64,000 nt of DNA from Parvularcula marina (GCF_003399445.1 NZ_QUQO01000001.1:2167001-2231000), one strand, 5' to 3'; positions 8,870-17,286 are shown, numbered from the stretch's first letter. Notes: generated by a model not told the origin, from the sequence alone. Numbers and translations are program-made.

Positions 8870-10366
8870 TTATTCCATACTAGGCGATGGTATCCAAACA
8901 CTGAAAGCTGCACCTTTCTCTGGCAGGGAAGTAGCCGTGACGAGCCCGCCCCAGCTAGTGGCCAGTCCCTTCACAACAGAAAGTCCCAGCCCCACGCCGC
9001 GACCCGGCGTTTTTGTCGTTACAAACGCCTCAAAGAGCCGGTCGATGATTGCGGGATCGATACCGGGGCCTTCATCTTCAATGCGCAGGCAAATGGCTTC
9101 GGTCATCCCTTTATCGGCAAATGCGCCGGGGAGGTTTTCGCTCACATGGTCGAGAGAAATGGTGACCGTGCCGGCATAATTCATGGCTTCTGCTGCATTG
9201 TTGAGCAGATTAAGCAGGATTTGACTGAAGCCTGATCGGCTGACGGCAGCCAGCATGGGTGTCGTCGGGAGGTGCGCCTCATATTCGAGGCCATTCGGGG
9301 CCAGATCCCTCGCGCTGGAGAGCGTTTCCTCAAGAATGGCGCGCAGGTCACAAGGCTCCGGGCTGTCAGTACTACGTCCTGCGAGGCTCAAGGTTCGGCG
9401 CAGGATCTGACCTGCGGTCATCACGCCCTTATTGATTTTCTGGGAATATTCCGTGCACTGCTCGCGTGTCGCATCGCCCGTCAGCTTGCGCGCATAGAAC
9501 GCGACAGGGTGCAGGATGTTGGAAAGCTCATGCGCTAAGTTGCCTGCAAAATCGTTGAGTGCAGATATTTTTTGCGCCTCATACATGGCCTCGGTCAGCC
9601 GTGCATGTTCTTCGCGCAGGCGGTGGCTTTCAGATCTGTCGATCGCAAGATTTAATGTGGCGACTCGTTCGCCCTTAGCATCAAAGAGCGGTCGCGCGAA
9701 AGCAAGCCACGTACCGACACCATCTTTTTGCTGCAGCTCTAGTGTTACTCCTTCATTGTAATCCTTGTACCGCATAAAATTCTGGGCTTCCCGCTCGGCG
9801 AGTTCTGTCAATCCGTTGCCGAATGAATCGCTGAGTGTCTTGCCGACAAAGCTGTTCGCAGTCAGGTCGAGCCGTTCGGGAAGGAAGTCATTCATGTAAG
9901 TGACCCGCCCTTCAAGATCAGTAACGGCCAACGCTATCGGCAGGTCACGGAGTACCTGGCTATAGAAGGAAATCGTATCTTCGACTTTCTTGTCTGCCAG
10001 AACCTTTGAAGTTCGGTCATTGAGGACGACAACGATACTCCCATCATCCAGATGAGTGCCCGTCCCTTCGTAGAAATGTATTTTCTCCTCGGTAATGTGC
10101 CAGTGAACAATTCCATGCCAAGGGACTTTCCGTGAAATGAATTGTTGCCAGACAAGCGCGCGCATGTCTTTTCGCTCTTCCGACGCATTATCGAGCCGGA
10201 ACCAGGGGATGCCTGCGATCGGCGTCGAGCTGAGCCCGCCAAGTCTGGAGAAGGCTTCGCTCTGATAGAGGATGACACCCTGGGGATCGGTCAGCGCATG
10301 TCCGATCCCGGCCTGCTCCATGACTTCGAGAACTTTCTCGGCGGGAGGAGCAGGGTGGGAGGTCAT
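8870..10366 (-). CDS. Cytoplasmic PAS-domain sensor histidine kinase
   Basis: A 498-residue kinase with no signal peptide or membrane segment. Two PAS-like domains are seen (about residues 8-118 and 130-245). The dimerisation/phosphoacceptor helix carries H279 in AGNLAHELSNILHPV. The ATPase domain follows: N box ILLNLLNNAAEAM, G1 EDEGPGIDP, G2 GRGVGLGLSVVKG. The lack of membrane segments suggests an internal redox, ligand or energy signal. The start overlaps the MarR gene stop by 4 bases and the response regulator follows, so the three form an operon. Base composition looks slightly less GC-rich than flanking housekeeping genes. Confidence 0.9.
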   Translation of the reverse strand: MTSHPAPPAEKVLEVMEQAGIGHALTDPQGVILYQSEAFSRLGGLSSTPIAGIPWFRLDNASEERKDMRALVWQQFISRKVPWHGIVHWHITEEKIHFYEGTGTHLDDGSIVVVLNDRTSKVLADKKVEDTISFYSQVLRDLPIALAVTDLEGRVTYMNDFLPERLDLTANSFVGKTLSDSFGNGLTELAEREAQNFMRYKDYNEGVTLELQQKDGVGTWLAFARPLFDAKGERVATLNLAIDRSESHRLREEHARLTEAMYEAQKISALNDFAGNLAHELSNILHPVAFYARKLTGDATREQCTEYSQKINKGVMTAGQILRRTLSLAGRSTDSPEPCDLRAILEETLSSARDLAPNGLEYEAHLPTTPMLAAVSRSGFSQILLNLLNNAAEAMNYAGTVTISLDHVSENLPGAFADKGMTEAICLRIEDEGPGIDPAIIDRLFEAFVTTKTPGRGVGLGLSVVKGLATSWGGLVTATSLPEKGAAFSVWIPSPSME

Positions 10367-10806
10367 TCTTCTCTCAGGTGACGCAGTTGCGAATTGATCT
10401 TGTCGAGGATGCGGCTGAATTCCGCAATCTCTGTTTCGTCAAGATGCGTAAGGACTCCAGAGAGATCGTGAAGCGGATCTTCTTCGAGGCGACGATTGCC
10501 CTCTTCTGTCAGGCTGAAGGTCACGGCCCTGCCGTCATGGGCCGCGGGTTGTACGGATAATAGTCCGCGTTCGACTAGTGACTTGGCTGTACGAGATGTA
10601 CTGCCAGATGTGTTGCCGAGATAACGTGAAAGCCCGATGACCGTCGCTGCATGACGGCCGGCACGGCTGAAATATCTGAGGGCGGACCATTGGCTCGCAT
10701 GCAGATCATCACCGTTCCGGCGTTCAAGGACGCGCCGGGCAAGTTGTTCAAAAAGTTGTGCGGTGCCGCTCGCGCGGCGCTGTTGTGCCGGGTCAAAATC
10801 GGCCAT
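10363..10806 (-). CDS. MarR-family transcriptional regulator
   Basis: A 147-residue winged-helix regulator. The block HAATVIGLSRYLGNTSGSTS then AKSLVERGLL is the helix-turn-helix, followed by the wing (AAHDGRAVTFSLTEEG). I prefer the ATG at 10806 to the one at 10821 because GGGAG lies 5-9 bases upstream of it. It is first in a translationally coupled operon with the kinase and receiver. A short palindrome TGTATACA (10829-10836) lies just upstream and could be part of an operator, but it is too short to be sure. Confidence 0.87.
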   Translation of the reverse strand: MADFDPAQQRRASGTAQLFEQLARRVLERRNGDDLHASQWSALRYFSRAGRHAATVIGLSRYLGNTSGSTSRTAKSLVERGLLSVQPAAHDGRAVTFSLTEEGNRRLEEDPLHDLSGVLTHLDETEIAEFSRILDKINSQLRHLREE

Positions 10807-10864
10807 GGCTCTCCCATCCATGACTATGTGTATACATGAAAGCTGCCAGTAGCAATTTTTGTTA

Positions 10865-10893
10865 TTGACAGTTTGATGACGCTCGGTTGTATT
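10865..10893 (+). promoter_or_regulatory. Sigma-70-type promoter of an intergenic transcript
   Basis: A perfect -35 hexamer TTGACA (10865-10870), a 17-base spacer and a -10-like TGTATT (10888-10893), pointing rightwards. Initiation would be near 10900. No coding gene lies on this strand between mtgA (ends 8435) and the SYLF gene (starts 12817), so it must drive the non-coding unit that ends at 11012. It is divergent from the MarR operon. Confidence 0.55.
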
Positions 10894-10899
10894 GCGCTA

Positions 10900-11012
10900 C
10901 TCAACCGGCGGCTAGCCGGTTTTTTATGGTTTCGGTCGTGACTGGTCTCTCTCCCCCCCAATCACCGGCATGACCACGAAGAGGCGCGGTAGCAATATCG
11001 CGCCTCTTTTTT
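10900..11012 (+). ncRNA. Candidate small RNA with an exposed C-rich loop
   Basis: The predicted transcript of about 110 nt folds by eye into three hairpins. Hairpin 1 is AACCGGC (10903-10909) with GCCGGTT (10915-10921), followed by six T. Hairpin 2 pairs 10931-10946 with 10964-10980, with one G.U in each arm half and two small bulges, and exposes the 17-nt loop CUCUCUCCCCCCCAAUC. Hairpin 3 is GAGGCGCG/CGCGCCTC with a T6 tail (a classic terminator). There is no plausible reading frame beyond 15 codons. C-rich loops that target ribosome-binding sites are known in alphaproteobacterial sRNAs such as Caulobacter GsrN. The family here is unknown to me; the identification is inference from promoter, fold and terminator. 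Confidence 0.55.
10979..11012 (+). terminator. Rho-independent terminator of the candidate small RNA
   Basis: An inverted repeat AAGAGGCGCG (10979-10988) / CGCGCCTCTT (10999-11008) with a 10-base loop, followed on the plus strand by T6. On the minus strand the sequence after the stem is not U-rich, so it is oriented for rightward transcription even though the neighbouring spoVR gene runs leftwards. Confidence 0.7.
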
Positions 11013-11021
11013 ATACCGAAA

Positions 11022-12515
11022 CTAATCGGCGGCTTGTTCTGTCAAAGCGACTTCAAAGCCCCAAAGGTTCTCGAGATGCCGCAGAACAGACGCCTTGGTG
11101 CCCGAATCAAGCTTCCGGCCGTTAAACACGTTGTGCTGAATTGTGAGTTTTCTGTCACCTTCTAGATCGGCTGAGACGACTTGAAGGTTCGGCTCATGGA
11201 GGCCCAGATCATACATCGATGAGAGGGCCTGGCGTGTGTCGCGATATCCCTGCTCATCATGAATGGCGGCGACCTGATAATAGGGCTTCTTGCCATCATC
11301 GCCGAGCGAGAAGAGGCGGAAATCCCGCATGATCTTCGGCGAGAGATATTGCAGGATGAAGCTTTCGTCCCGGTAGTTCGCCCATGCGTCTTTCAGGGCG
11401 CCGCGCCAGTCGCCGCGACCGGCAAGATCCGGGAACCATTCGCGGTCTTCGTTCTCGGGGTTTTCAACCACGCGGACAATGTCCTGCATCATGGCAAAAC
11501 CCAAGGCATACGGATTGATACCGGAATAGCGCGGGTCATCGAATTCCGGCTGGAAGACGACCGAGCTATGTGAGTGCAGGAACTCCATGATGGAGCCCTC
11601 AGAAATCCGCCCCTGATTATAGAGCTCGTTCATGATGTAATGGTGCACGAAGGTCGCGCAGCCCTCATTCATGACCTTGGTCTGTTTCTGCGGGTAGAAA
11701 TATTGCGAGACGTTCCGGACAATTCGGACCAGCTCCCGCTGCCATGGCAACAGAACGGGGGAGGCCTTTTCCACAAAATAGAGAAGGTTCTCTTCGGGCA
11801 GTTTGATCGACCGGACTTCCGTCTGGCGCTCTTCGACGTCTTCCTCAGATTCTTCCGTATGGGGAAGGGTCCGCCAGATATCGTTGAAGGTCTCGCGCTC
11901 ATGCTCGGCGCGGGCCTGAATTTTCTCGCGGCGCTCGGTGTCCGAAAGCTTCGGCGGACGATTGTAACGGTAGACACCCTGATCCATCAGCGCGTGGGCG
12001 GCATCGAGGATGACCTCGACTTCTTCGTGCCCGTATTCTTCCTCGCATCTGGAGATATAGTTCTTCGAGAAATCGAGATAGGTCAGAATGGCGCTGGCAT
12101 CCGTCCACTGACGGAAGAGGTAGTTGTTCTTGAAAAAGTGATTATGGCCCATGCAGGCATGCGCGATCACGAGCGTCTGCATGGTCATGGAGTTTTCTTC
12201 CATGAGATAGGCAATGCAGGGGTCGGAATTGATCACGATCTCATAGGCAAGACCGGTGAAGCCCTTTTGGTAATTCATCTGGTCACGGGCAAAATGCTTG
12301 CCGAAGGACCAGTGCTTGTACATCAGCGGCATGCCGTGGCTGGAATAGGCATCGAGCATCTGCTCGGAGGTGATGACCTCAATCTGGTTGGTATAGATAT
12401 CGAGACCCAGATCATTGAGGCCGATATCTTCGCATGCTTCATAGGCGCGCTGCAGGTCGGCGAATGTCCAGGCAGCATCCGTGTAAAGAAGCTCGGCTTT
12501 GGCGGTTGCGCTCAT
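11022..12515 (-). CDS. spoVR: SpoVR family protein
   Basis: A 497-residue member of the SpoVR/YcgB family, with blocks such as MPLMYKHWSFGKHF, HACMGHNHFFKNN and MNEGCATFVHHY. In enterobacteria this gene belongs with prkA (yeaG) and yeaH in a starvation or general stress set; in Bacillus it is linked to the spore cortex. The biochemical role is unknown. yeaH lies about 1 kb away on the same strand with the SYLF gene between them facing the other way. prkA is not in the window. Confidence 0.92.
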   Translation of the reverse strand: MSATAKAELLYTDAAWTFADLQRAYEACEDIGLNDLGLDIYTNQIEVITSEQMLDAYSSHGMPLMYKHWSFGKHFARDQMNYQKGFTGLAYEIVINSDPCIAYLMEENSMTMQTLVIAHACMGHNHFFKNNYLFRQWTDASAILTYLDFSKNYISRCEEEYGHEEVEVILDAAHALMDQGVYRYNRPPKLSDTERREKIQARAEHERETFNDIWRTLPHTEESEEDVEERQTEVRSIKLPEENLLYFVEKASPVLLPWQRELVRIVRNVSQYFYPQKQTKVMNEGCATFVHHYIMNELYNQGRISEGSIMEFLHSHSSVVFQPEFDDPRYSGINPYALGFAMMQDIVRVVENPENEDREWFPDLAGRGDWRGALKDAWANYRDESFILQYLSPKIMRDFRLFSLGDDGKKPYYQVAAIHDEQGYRDTRQALSSMYDLGLHEPNLQVVSADLEGDRKLTIQHNVFNGRKLDSGTKASVLRHLENLWGFEVALTEQAAD

Positions 12516-12816
12516 CTATCCCTATCCTTCTGGCGTTGTCCTGTGCCGGGAGGCGTCCCCACACAAGGAACCGGTCAGTCAGTCTGGCTCATCATTAGCA
12601 TAAATCGCGATAGCTGAACGGACATCTAAGTTTTCGAAAATGTCTCATTTGCCTGCCGCACGGGGCCAGCGCGTAAAAAATCAAGATTTTGCCATGATCG
12701 GCCGTGAACCAATGGCGCTCATCCGAGTTTAACTGACAACGGCGGAGAAATGCGCCTTCATTTCGCGTCGCGATTTCATGTTGGCTCTTAAAGAGCGTCA
12801 TTAGAGAGAGTTTGTT
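12516..12816. other. Intergenic region between spoVR and the SYLF gene
   Basis: About 300 bases of divergent upstream sequence. I see no gene in it. It should hold the promoters of spoVR (leftwards) and of the SYLF gene (rightwards). A small perfect inverted repeat AAAATC/GATTTT lies near 12,678. I could not find a convincing -35/-10 pair or an EcfG-type site. Confidence 0.5.
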
Positions 12817-13395
12817 ATGTTTAAGAATATTGCAAAGAATTCGAGTGCCCTTGTGGGCTCTGTATGTGCTGCGTCGCTTGGTCTTGGTGCGCTGACGGGC
12901 TCTGCTTCTGCGGGCGACAAGGAAGTTTTTGAAGCCGAAGTCATCGCCGCTACCGAGAATTGCGCGGCTGTTTCGCTGTCTTGCGCTGCCAATCTCGAAG
13001 ATGCAGCAGGTGTCTTGATTTTCCCGAATGTTGTGTCGGCCAATCTGATCGTCGGTGGCTCAGGCGGTAAAGGCGTCCTCGTCGAGAATGGTCACATCAC
13101 GGGCCATTATAAGATTGGTGGTGCATCGGCTGGCCTGCAGGCTGGTATCGACGGCACCAGCCAGATCTATGTCTTCCCGACCGATGTTGAGCTGAACAAG
13201 TTCAAAGATGGCGGTGAGTGGAATATTGGTGCGACTGCGGACATCACGGTCATCGACGCTGATGCGTCGGCGCAGGCCGATACCAGCGGTGTGCTCGCCT
13301 ACATCTTCAACAGTGAAGGTCTCGAGGGGGGTGTGTCGATTGACGTTTTCCGCGTATGGGAAACCGAAGCCTCCAAGAACGGCACCAGCATGTAA
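12817..13395 (+). CDS. Secreted SYLF (YSC84-like) domain protein
   Basis: A 192-residue protein with a Sec signal peptide (charged start, hydrophobic residues about 8-27, cleavage likely after SASA). The mature part is a SYLF/YSC84 domain: AAGVLIFPNVVSANLIVGG, GHYKIGGASAGLQAG, TDVELNKFKDG and VLAYIFNSEGLEGG. Family members bind lipid in eukaryotes; bacterial members are secreted proteins of unclear role. Two cysteines early in the mature protein (CAAVSLSC) could form a disulfide. It is a single-gene unit with its own terminator. Confidence 0.85.
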   Translation: MFKNIAKNSSALVGSVCAASLGLGALTGSASAGDKEVFEAEVIAATENCAAVSLSCAANLEDAAGVLIFPNVVSANLIVGGSGGKGVLVENGHITGHYKIGGASAGLQAGIDGTSQIYVFPTDVELNKFKDGGEWNIGATADITVIDADASAQADTSGVLAYIFNSEGLEGGVSIDVFRVWETEASKNGTSM

Positions 13396-13422
13396 TCTGC
13401 GGTCCTGAGGCTGATAAAATTG

Positions 13423-13455
13423 AACCCGCCGGAATGTGTTCCGGCGGGTTTTTTT
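13423..13455 (+). terminator. Terminator after the SYLF gene
   Basis: A perfect 11-bp stem AACCCGCCGGA (13423-13433) / TCCGGCGGGTT (13440-13450), followed by T7 on the plus strand. It lies directly beyond the 3' end of the converging yeaH gene and may act on both, but the minus-strand tail is less U-rich. Confidence 0.85.
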
Positions 13456-13456
13456 C

Positions 13457-14773
13457 TTACGCAGCTTTTCCTGATCCCTGCCGCTCCTTGGCGAACAGCT
13501 CCCGGAAGACCGGGAAGATGTCGCGGGGATGGGCGATGCGGGTCTGGGCAAATCTCGGATCAGATATGGATCTGTAGGCGCGCCATAGCTCGGCTCCGGC
13601 ATCGGGATCGGAAAACACATCCATCTCCCGTTCATCGAGGATCTCGATATAGGCGTAATACTGAAGAATCGGCAGCACTTCCTGATTGAGAAGCTGGACG
13701 CAGCGCTGCGCATCGCCGGTCTGGGTATATCCGTCAGAGGCCTGCGCGACATAGATGTTCCACTGGTCGGTCGGAAAGCGCTCCTGCTGGATCTGCTGCA
13801 TGACCTCAATCGCGGTCGAGACAATCGTGCCGCCCGACTGGCGTGAATAGAAGAAGGTCTCTTCGTCGACTTCCTCCGCATGATGCGTATGCCGGATGAA
13901 GACGACTTCGACCCGCTCATAGCGGCGTTTGAGGAAGAGGTGGAGCAGCATGTAGAACCGCTTGGCGAGGTCCTTCTCGCGCTCACCCATCGAGCCGGAC
14001 ACGTCCATCAGGCAGAACATGACGGCGGCTGTCGTCGGAATCGGGGTCGGCTCAAAGGCGTTATACCGAACATCTAGTGGGTCGATATAAGGCGCCCAGC
14101 GGCGACGGGCTTCCAACTCTTCCAGCTTGGCCAGAATGGCCTTTTTCTCTTCGATCTGCGCCTCGGAAGGGGCGGCAATTGATTCAAGCTCGAAGAGGCG
14201 TTCCTTGAGCTCGTTGATTTCTTTCGTGGACGGACGGCCAAGGGCGAGGCGGCGGCCATGCGCGTTCCGCATCGTCCTGATGAGGTTCATATTGGTCGGC
14301 GCGCCCGAGACGGTCATGCCGGCCCGCTTATACTTCCACGCCGTCATGTCCTTGAGCGACCGCTTGACCAGATTGGGAAGCTCCAGATCCTCAAAGAAGA
14401 TGTCGAGAAATTCGTCCTGGGTCAGCGTGAAAGAGAAGCTGTCCTCGCCATCGCCGGAATCACTTGCGTCCTTGCCGCCTTTGCCCTTGCCGGAGGGGGG
14501 CTTGCGTAAGCGGTCGCCCGTCGAAAATTCCTTGTTGCCCGGATGGACATGCTCGCGCTTGCCGGAGGCAGGGTCGAGGCGGAAACGCGGTTCCGCGGTT
14601 GATTTCGACGGAATAGAAATCTTGCCGGATTTCTCCAGCTCCTTGACGGAGCGGTCCTTCAGGCTCTTGGCGACGGCGTCCTTGATCTGTGAACGGGCGC
14701 GGCGAAGGAAGCGCTGGCGGTTGGCGAGCGACTTGCCTTTGGGATTGAGACGGCGATCGACGAAATGGCTCAT
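13457..14773 (-). CDS. yeaH: YeaH/YhbH family protein (DUF444)
   Basis: A 438-residue DUF444 protein, started at the ATG at 14773 (MSHFVDRRLNPKGKSL), the family's usual N terminus; the longer frame from 14803 adds ten unlikely residues. A vWA-like segment is visible with a MIDAS-type stretch (MFCLMDVSGSMGEREKD) and the conserved QSGGTIVSTAIEVMQ block. In enterobacteria it is co-regulated with the PrkA kinase and SpoVR under nutrient stress. Here the spoVR gene is next on the same strand but separated by the oppositely oriented SYLF gene. Confidence 0.92.
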   Translation of the reverse strand: MSHFVDRRLNPKGKSLANRQRFLRRARSQIKDAVAKSLKDRSVKELEKSGKISIPSKSTAEPRFRLDPASGKREHVHPGNKEFSTGDRLRKPPSGKGKGGKDASDSGDGEDSFSFTLTQDEFLDIFFEDLELPNLVKRSLKDMTAWKYKRAGMTVSGAPTNMNLIRTMRNAHGRRLALGRPSTKEINELKERLFELESIAAPSEAQIEEKKAILAKLEELEARRRWAPYIDPLDVRYNAFEPTPIPTTAAVMFCLMDVSGSMGEREKDLAKRFYMLLHLFLKRRYERVEVVFIRHTHHAEEVDEETFFYSRQSGGTIVSTAIEVMQQIQQERFPTDQWNIYVAQASDGYTQTGDAQRCVQLLNQEVLPILQYYAYIEILDEREMDVFSDPDAGAELWRAYRSISDPRFAQTRIAHPRDIFPVFRELFAKERQGSGKAA

Positions 14774-14890
14774 GAGGAGAAGGTAGACACATCCACCTTT
14801 CAATTCACGTAATTTGCGGGCGGTTTTGCGAAATCCTCACGTAAAAAAGACGTGGACACCCCTTTTCCCGTGATTTTGCGCTACTTTAGG

Positions 14891-15616
14891 CTATTCGCGC
14901 CGCAGGATGACTTCCGTCAGGAGCGAGCCAAAAGTCCCCGGTTTGAAGCTTTGCGTGACTGCATCCCGATCATAATCGCTCGCGACCCAGTCGAGGAAAT
15001 GTTGCTTGTTCGGCAAAACGCCGTCTTCTAGCGCGGCCCGGCGATAGACATCAAAGAAATGATCAAGAACGCCGGTCTTGCCGGATTTCACATGGCCGTA
15101 GCGATAGGTGAGCTGATCGAGCGCTTCATCGAGCGGCTTTTCCTGCCGCAGGAATTTGTAAAGGGTTGAGCCGATCCCGGCCCGGTCCGCGCCTGATTTG
15201 CAATGCATGAGGGCGGGATATGCCATCGTCTCGAAATGCTCATTGAGGCCGAGGATGAACTCGCGGGGCGGCGCTTCGCGGGACCAGGCGCGATGATCGA
15301 TCAGGCGGATGCCATTCTCGGCGCAGGCTTCTTTTTCAAGCCAGTAAAAGCCGGGCTGTTCGTCAGCGACACGCCCGCCGCCATGGACATTTCGGAGGCC
15401 GCGAAGATTGATGATCGTCTTTATGCCGCGTTCAGCCCATTCGCGGATCTTTTTCGGCGAGGGCTGATAGGTGCGCACCATTTCATCCGAAATCCAGTGC
15501 GAGTTGTCATAGGCTTTGCGGAGGAAGCCATGATCCTCCAGCAGGAGAGAACGCCACGCGGCTTTCCGGCCCTCCGGGGTCTGAAATTCTTCTTCGGTCA
15601 TGAACCGGCCCATCAC
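14891..15616 (-). CDS. Tyrosine/dual-specificity protein phosphatase family protein
   Basis: A 241-residue protein with the Cys-X5-Arg phosphatase loop HCKSGADRAG and an upstream IKTIINLRG block typical of Siw14-like dual-specificity phosphatases. There is no signal peptide. The start overlaps the stop of a glycosyltransferase gene by 4 bases, and a second glycosyltransferase lies upstream. The co-operon suggests a role in surface polysaccharide or LPS assembly, either on a protein tyrosine or on a phosphorylated sugar or lipid; this is inference. Confidence 0.85.
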   Translation of the reverse strand: MMGRFMTEEEFQTPEGRKAAWRSLLLEDHGFLRKAYDNSHWISDEMVRTYQPSPKKIREWAERGIKTIINLRGLRNVHGGGRVADEQPGFYWLEKEACAENGIRLIDHRAWSREAPPREFILGLNEHFETMAYPALMHCKSGADRAGIGSTLYKFLRQEKPLDEALDQLTYRYGHVKSGKTGVLDHFFDVYRRAALEDGVLPNKQHFLDWVASDYDRDAVTQSFKPGTFGSLLTEVILRRE

Positions 15617-16404
15617 TTGCCGTCCTTTTTCTCGAAATGATGGCGCTCATACATTTTCACATCCTTCAGCCACCGGCCGATGGCGATCGTCATGGCAAAG
15701 GAAAATCCGTAGGCGCCTTTGAGGAAAAGGCCCTTGAGGATGTAGCGCTTGAGGAAGTAAACCGGCAGGCCGAAAATCATCCGGAAACGGAGCTGCCAGA
15801 GCGGCTTGAGCGGTGCGGATTTCGCCCGCTGCGTCATGTTGCGTTCCTGCTTGGTCAAGAGGAAGCCGATATCGGTGAACGCGTAGTGGATGATGGGTGT
15901 TTTCAGCTTTGGCACCTGCGTGCCGGACGGAATGTCGAGCTGGTCCCATGCGGCGGAGTCCGGCATCCGGATCTCGCGGGAATCATACAGCTTGTTGCGG
16001 TGGTCAGGATCGACATGCCGCCAAGGCTCGCCGACCGGCGGCGCGATGATCATGCGGAGCGCATAGATCTTGTGCGCGGGTTCACCGTTCTGGAAGAGAG
16101 CGGCGATCTCGGCGGCAAGCTTAGCGGGGATAACTTCATCCGCATCAAGATCAAGGAGCCACGGATGCTCGCAAAGGTCTTCTGCCGCGCGTTTCTGCTT
16201 GCCGGTGCCAAGCCAGTCCATCGAAATGACTTTTGCACCGGCGTCTTCGGCAAGCCGGACTGTGTCATCCGTTGAACCTGAGTCAACGACGATCACCTCG
16301 CGCGCGACCTGCAGGGCGGCGCGCACGACCTCCGCGACAAGACGTGCCTCATTCTTGGTACGGATATAGGCGGAGATGGGAGGTCTGGTCTCAGGATTTG
16401 TCAT
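15613..16404 (-). CDS. Family 2 glycosyltransferase (LPS core type)
   Basis: A 263-residue GT-A enzyme. The nucleotide-sugar block is VIVVDSGSTDDTV and the metal-binding DXD is in WLLDLDADEV; ISAYIRTKNEARLV is the N-terminal strand. The C terminus has a hydrophobic, basic region (FLKRYILKGLFLKGAYGF) like KdtX/WaaE-type LPS core transferases that associate with the inner membrane. Donor and acceptor cannot be read from sequence. It overlaps both neighbours by 4 bases. Confidence 0.87.
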   Translation of the reverse strand: MTNPETRPPISAYIRTKNEARLVAEVVRAALQVAREVIVVDSGSTDDTVRLAEDAGAKVISMDWLGTGKQKRAAEDLCEHPWLLDLDADEVIPAKLAAEIAALFQNGEPAHKIYALRMIIAPPVGEPWRHVDPDHRNKLYDSREIRMPDSAAWDQLDIPSGTQVPKLKTPIIHYAFTDIGFLLTKQERNMTQRAKSAPLKPLWQLRFRMIFGLPVYFLKRYILKGLFLKGAYGFSFAMTIAIGRWLKDVKMYERHHFEKKDGK

Positions 16405-17195
16405 GACCCGGCCTTCTCGGGGGTGCGCATCGCCGGGGTCAAGCCTGCCGCCTCTTCACGTTCCCACAGATCCGCAATCCAAGGCGCGGGGCGGGTGTGT
16501 TTATAGAAGCGTTTGTACCATTTGGTCGGCCAGTACCCGCGAGCGGCCTCATCGATGTCGGGCCGACCGGTAAAGACCACGGTTTTGGCGCCTTCAGGCA
16601 GGCGCGGTGTCTTTGCCCAATTCAGCGGGAAGGGCGGCACGATGGAGTGCTTGAACGACAGGCACCATTCGCGCGGCCAGAAGACCTGATCGCGGATCAG
16701 GGTCGAGATATATTGCTGCTCGATCCGGCATTCCGACAGAACGCGGGCCGGGTCGGTGGCGAATTTCTCATAGATCTCAGGATGCGCCCCGGCCCGGAAG
16801 CGGAAGACACTGGTATTGCCGATGCCCTCACCGAGCTGGGTCCAGTTCTCGATCACGCAATACTGACCGGGGGCGTAATCGAACATCTCGCCCAACGGGC
16901 CGGTGATCAGAATGTCGAGATCGAGGAACAGGACATCGCCGGTCAGGCCCGCCACGCCGTCCTGCCAGACCGACAGTTTCCGCCACGGCGTCCATTCATA
17001 AGGGGAGGGCAGCGGGATCTCGGGGAGGCTTTGCGCCTCGATGCCGGGATCTAGCCCTTCGGCGTCGTCGGTCAGGCACAGGAACCTGAACGGCCGGTCC
17101 ATATGGGCCTTGGCCGCCTGATAGAGGCGGTTCGCATAGGGCGCAGGATAACGCGTCCCCCATTTCATGCAGAGGATCGTGACCGGTGTGGTCAT
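16401..17195 (-). CDS. Putative glycosyltransferase (GT-A nucleotide-sugar type)
   Basis: A protein of about 264 residues. It starts TPVTILCMKWGTRYP, contains a DXD-like metal site in GDVLFLDLDILITGP and has a PFPLNWAKTPRLPEG segment. This resembles a group of uncharacterised alphaproteobacterial glycosyltransferases. I choose the ATG at 17195; an upstream in-frame ATG at 17246 is possible and neither has a strong ribosome-binding site. It is first in the three-gene operon with the family 2 transferase and the phosphatase. Substrates are unknown. Confidence 0.72.
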   Translation of the reverse strand: MTTPVTILCMKWGTRYPAPYANRLYQAAKAHMDRPFRFLCLTDDAEGLDPGIEAQSLPEIPLPSPYEWTPWRKLSVWQDGVAGLTGDVLFLDLDILITGPLGEMFDYAPGQYCVIENWTQLGEGIGNTSVFRFRAGAHPEIYEKFATDPARVLSECRIEQQYISTLIRDQVFWPREWCLSFKHSIVPPFPLNWAKTPRLPEGAKTVVFTGRPDIDEAARGYWPTKWYKRFYKHTRPAPWIADLWEREEAAGLTPAMRTPEKAGS

Positions 17196-17286
17196 GGGCG
17201 GGCTTGTCGTTCCGTTCAGAGTTTCCCGCGCGGCTAGCACGACCATTCGCCCTTGGCGACATGCAGGGTTTCACAAAGCCGGGCAC

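Noticed and set aside
10829-10836. Palindrome TGTATACA just upstream of the MarR gene as an operator
   Set aside because: Only 8 bp are symmetric and flanking bases do not extend the symmetry; too likely by chance to list as a site.
10926-10973. 15-codon open frame inside the candidate small RNA
   Set aside because: It has no ribosome-binding site (preceded by a U run) and no downstream gene that a leader peptide could control.
11574-12617. 347-codon plus-strand frame opposite spoVR
   Set aside because: spoVR on the minus strand carries family-wide conserved blocks; this frame is its shadow.
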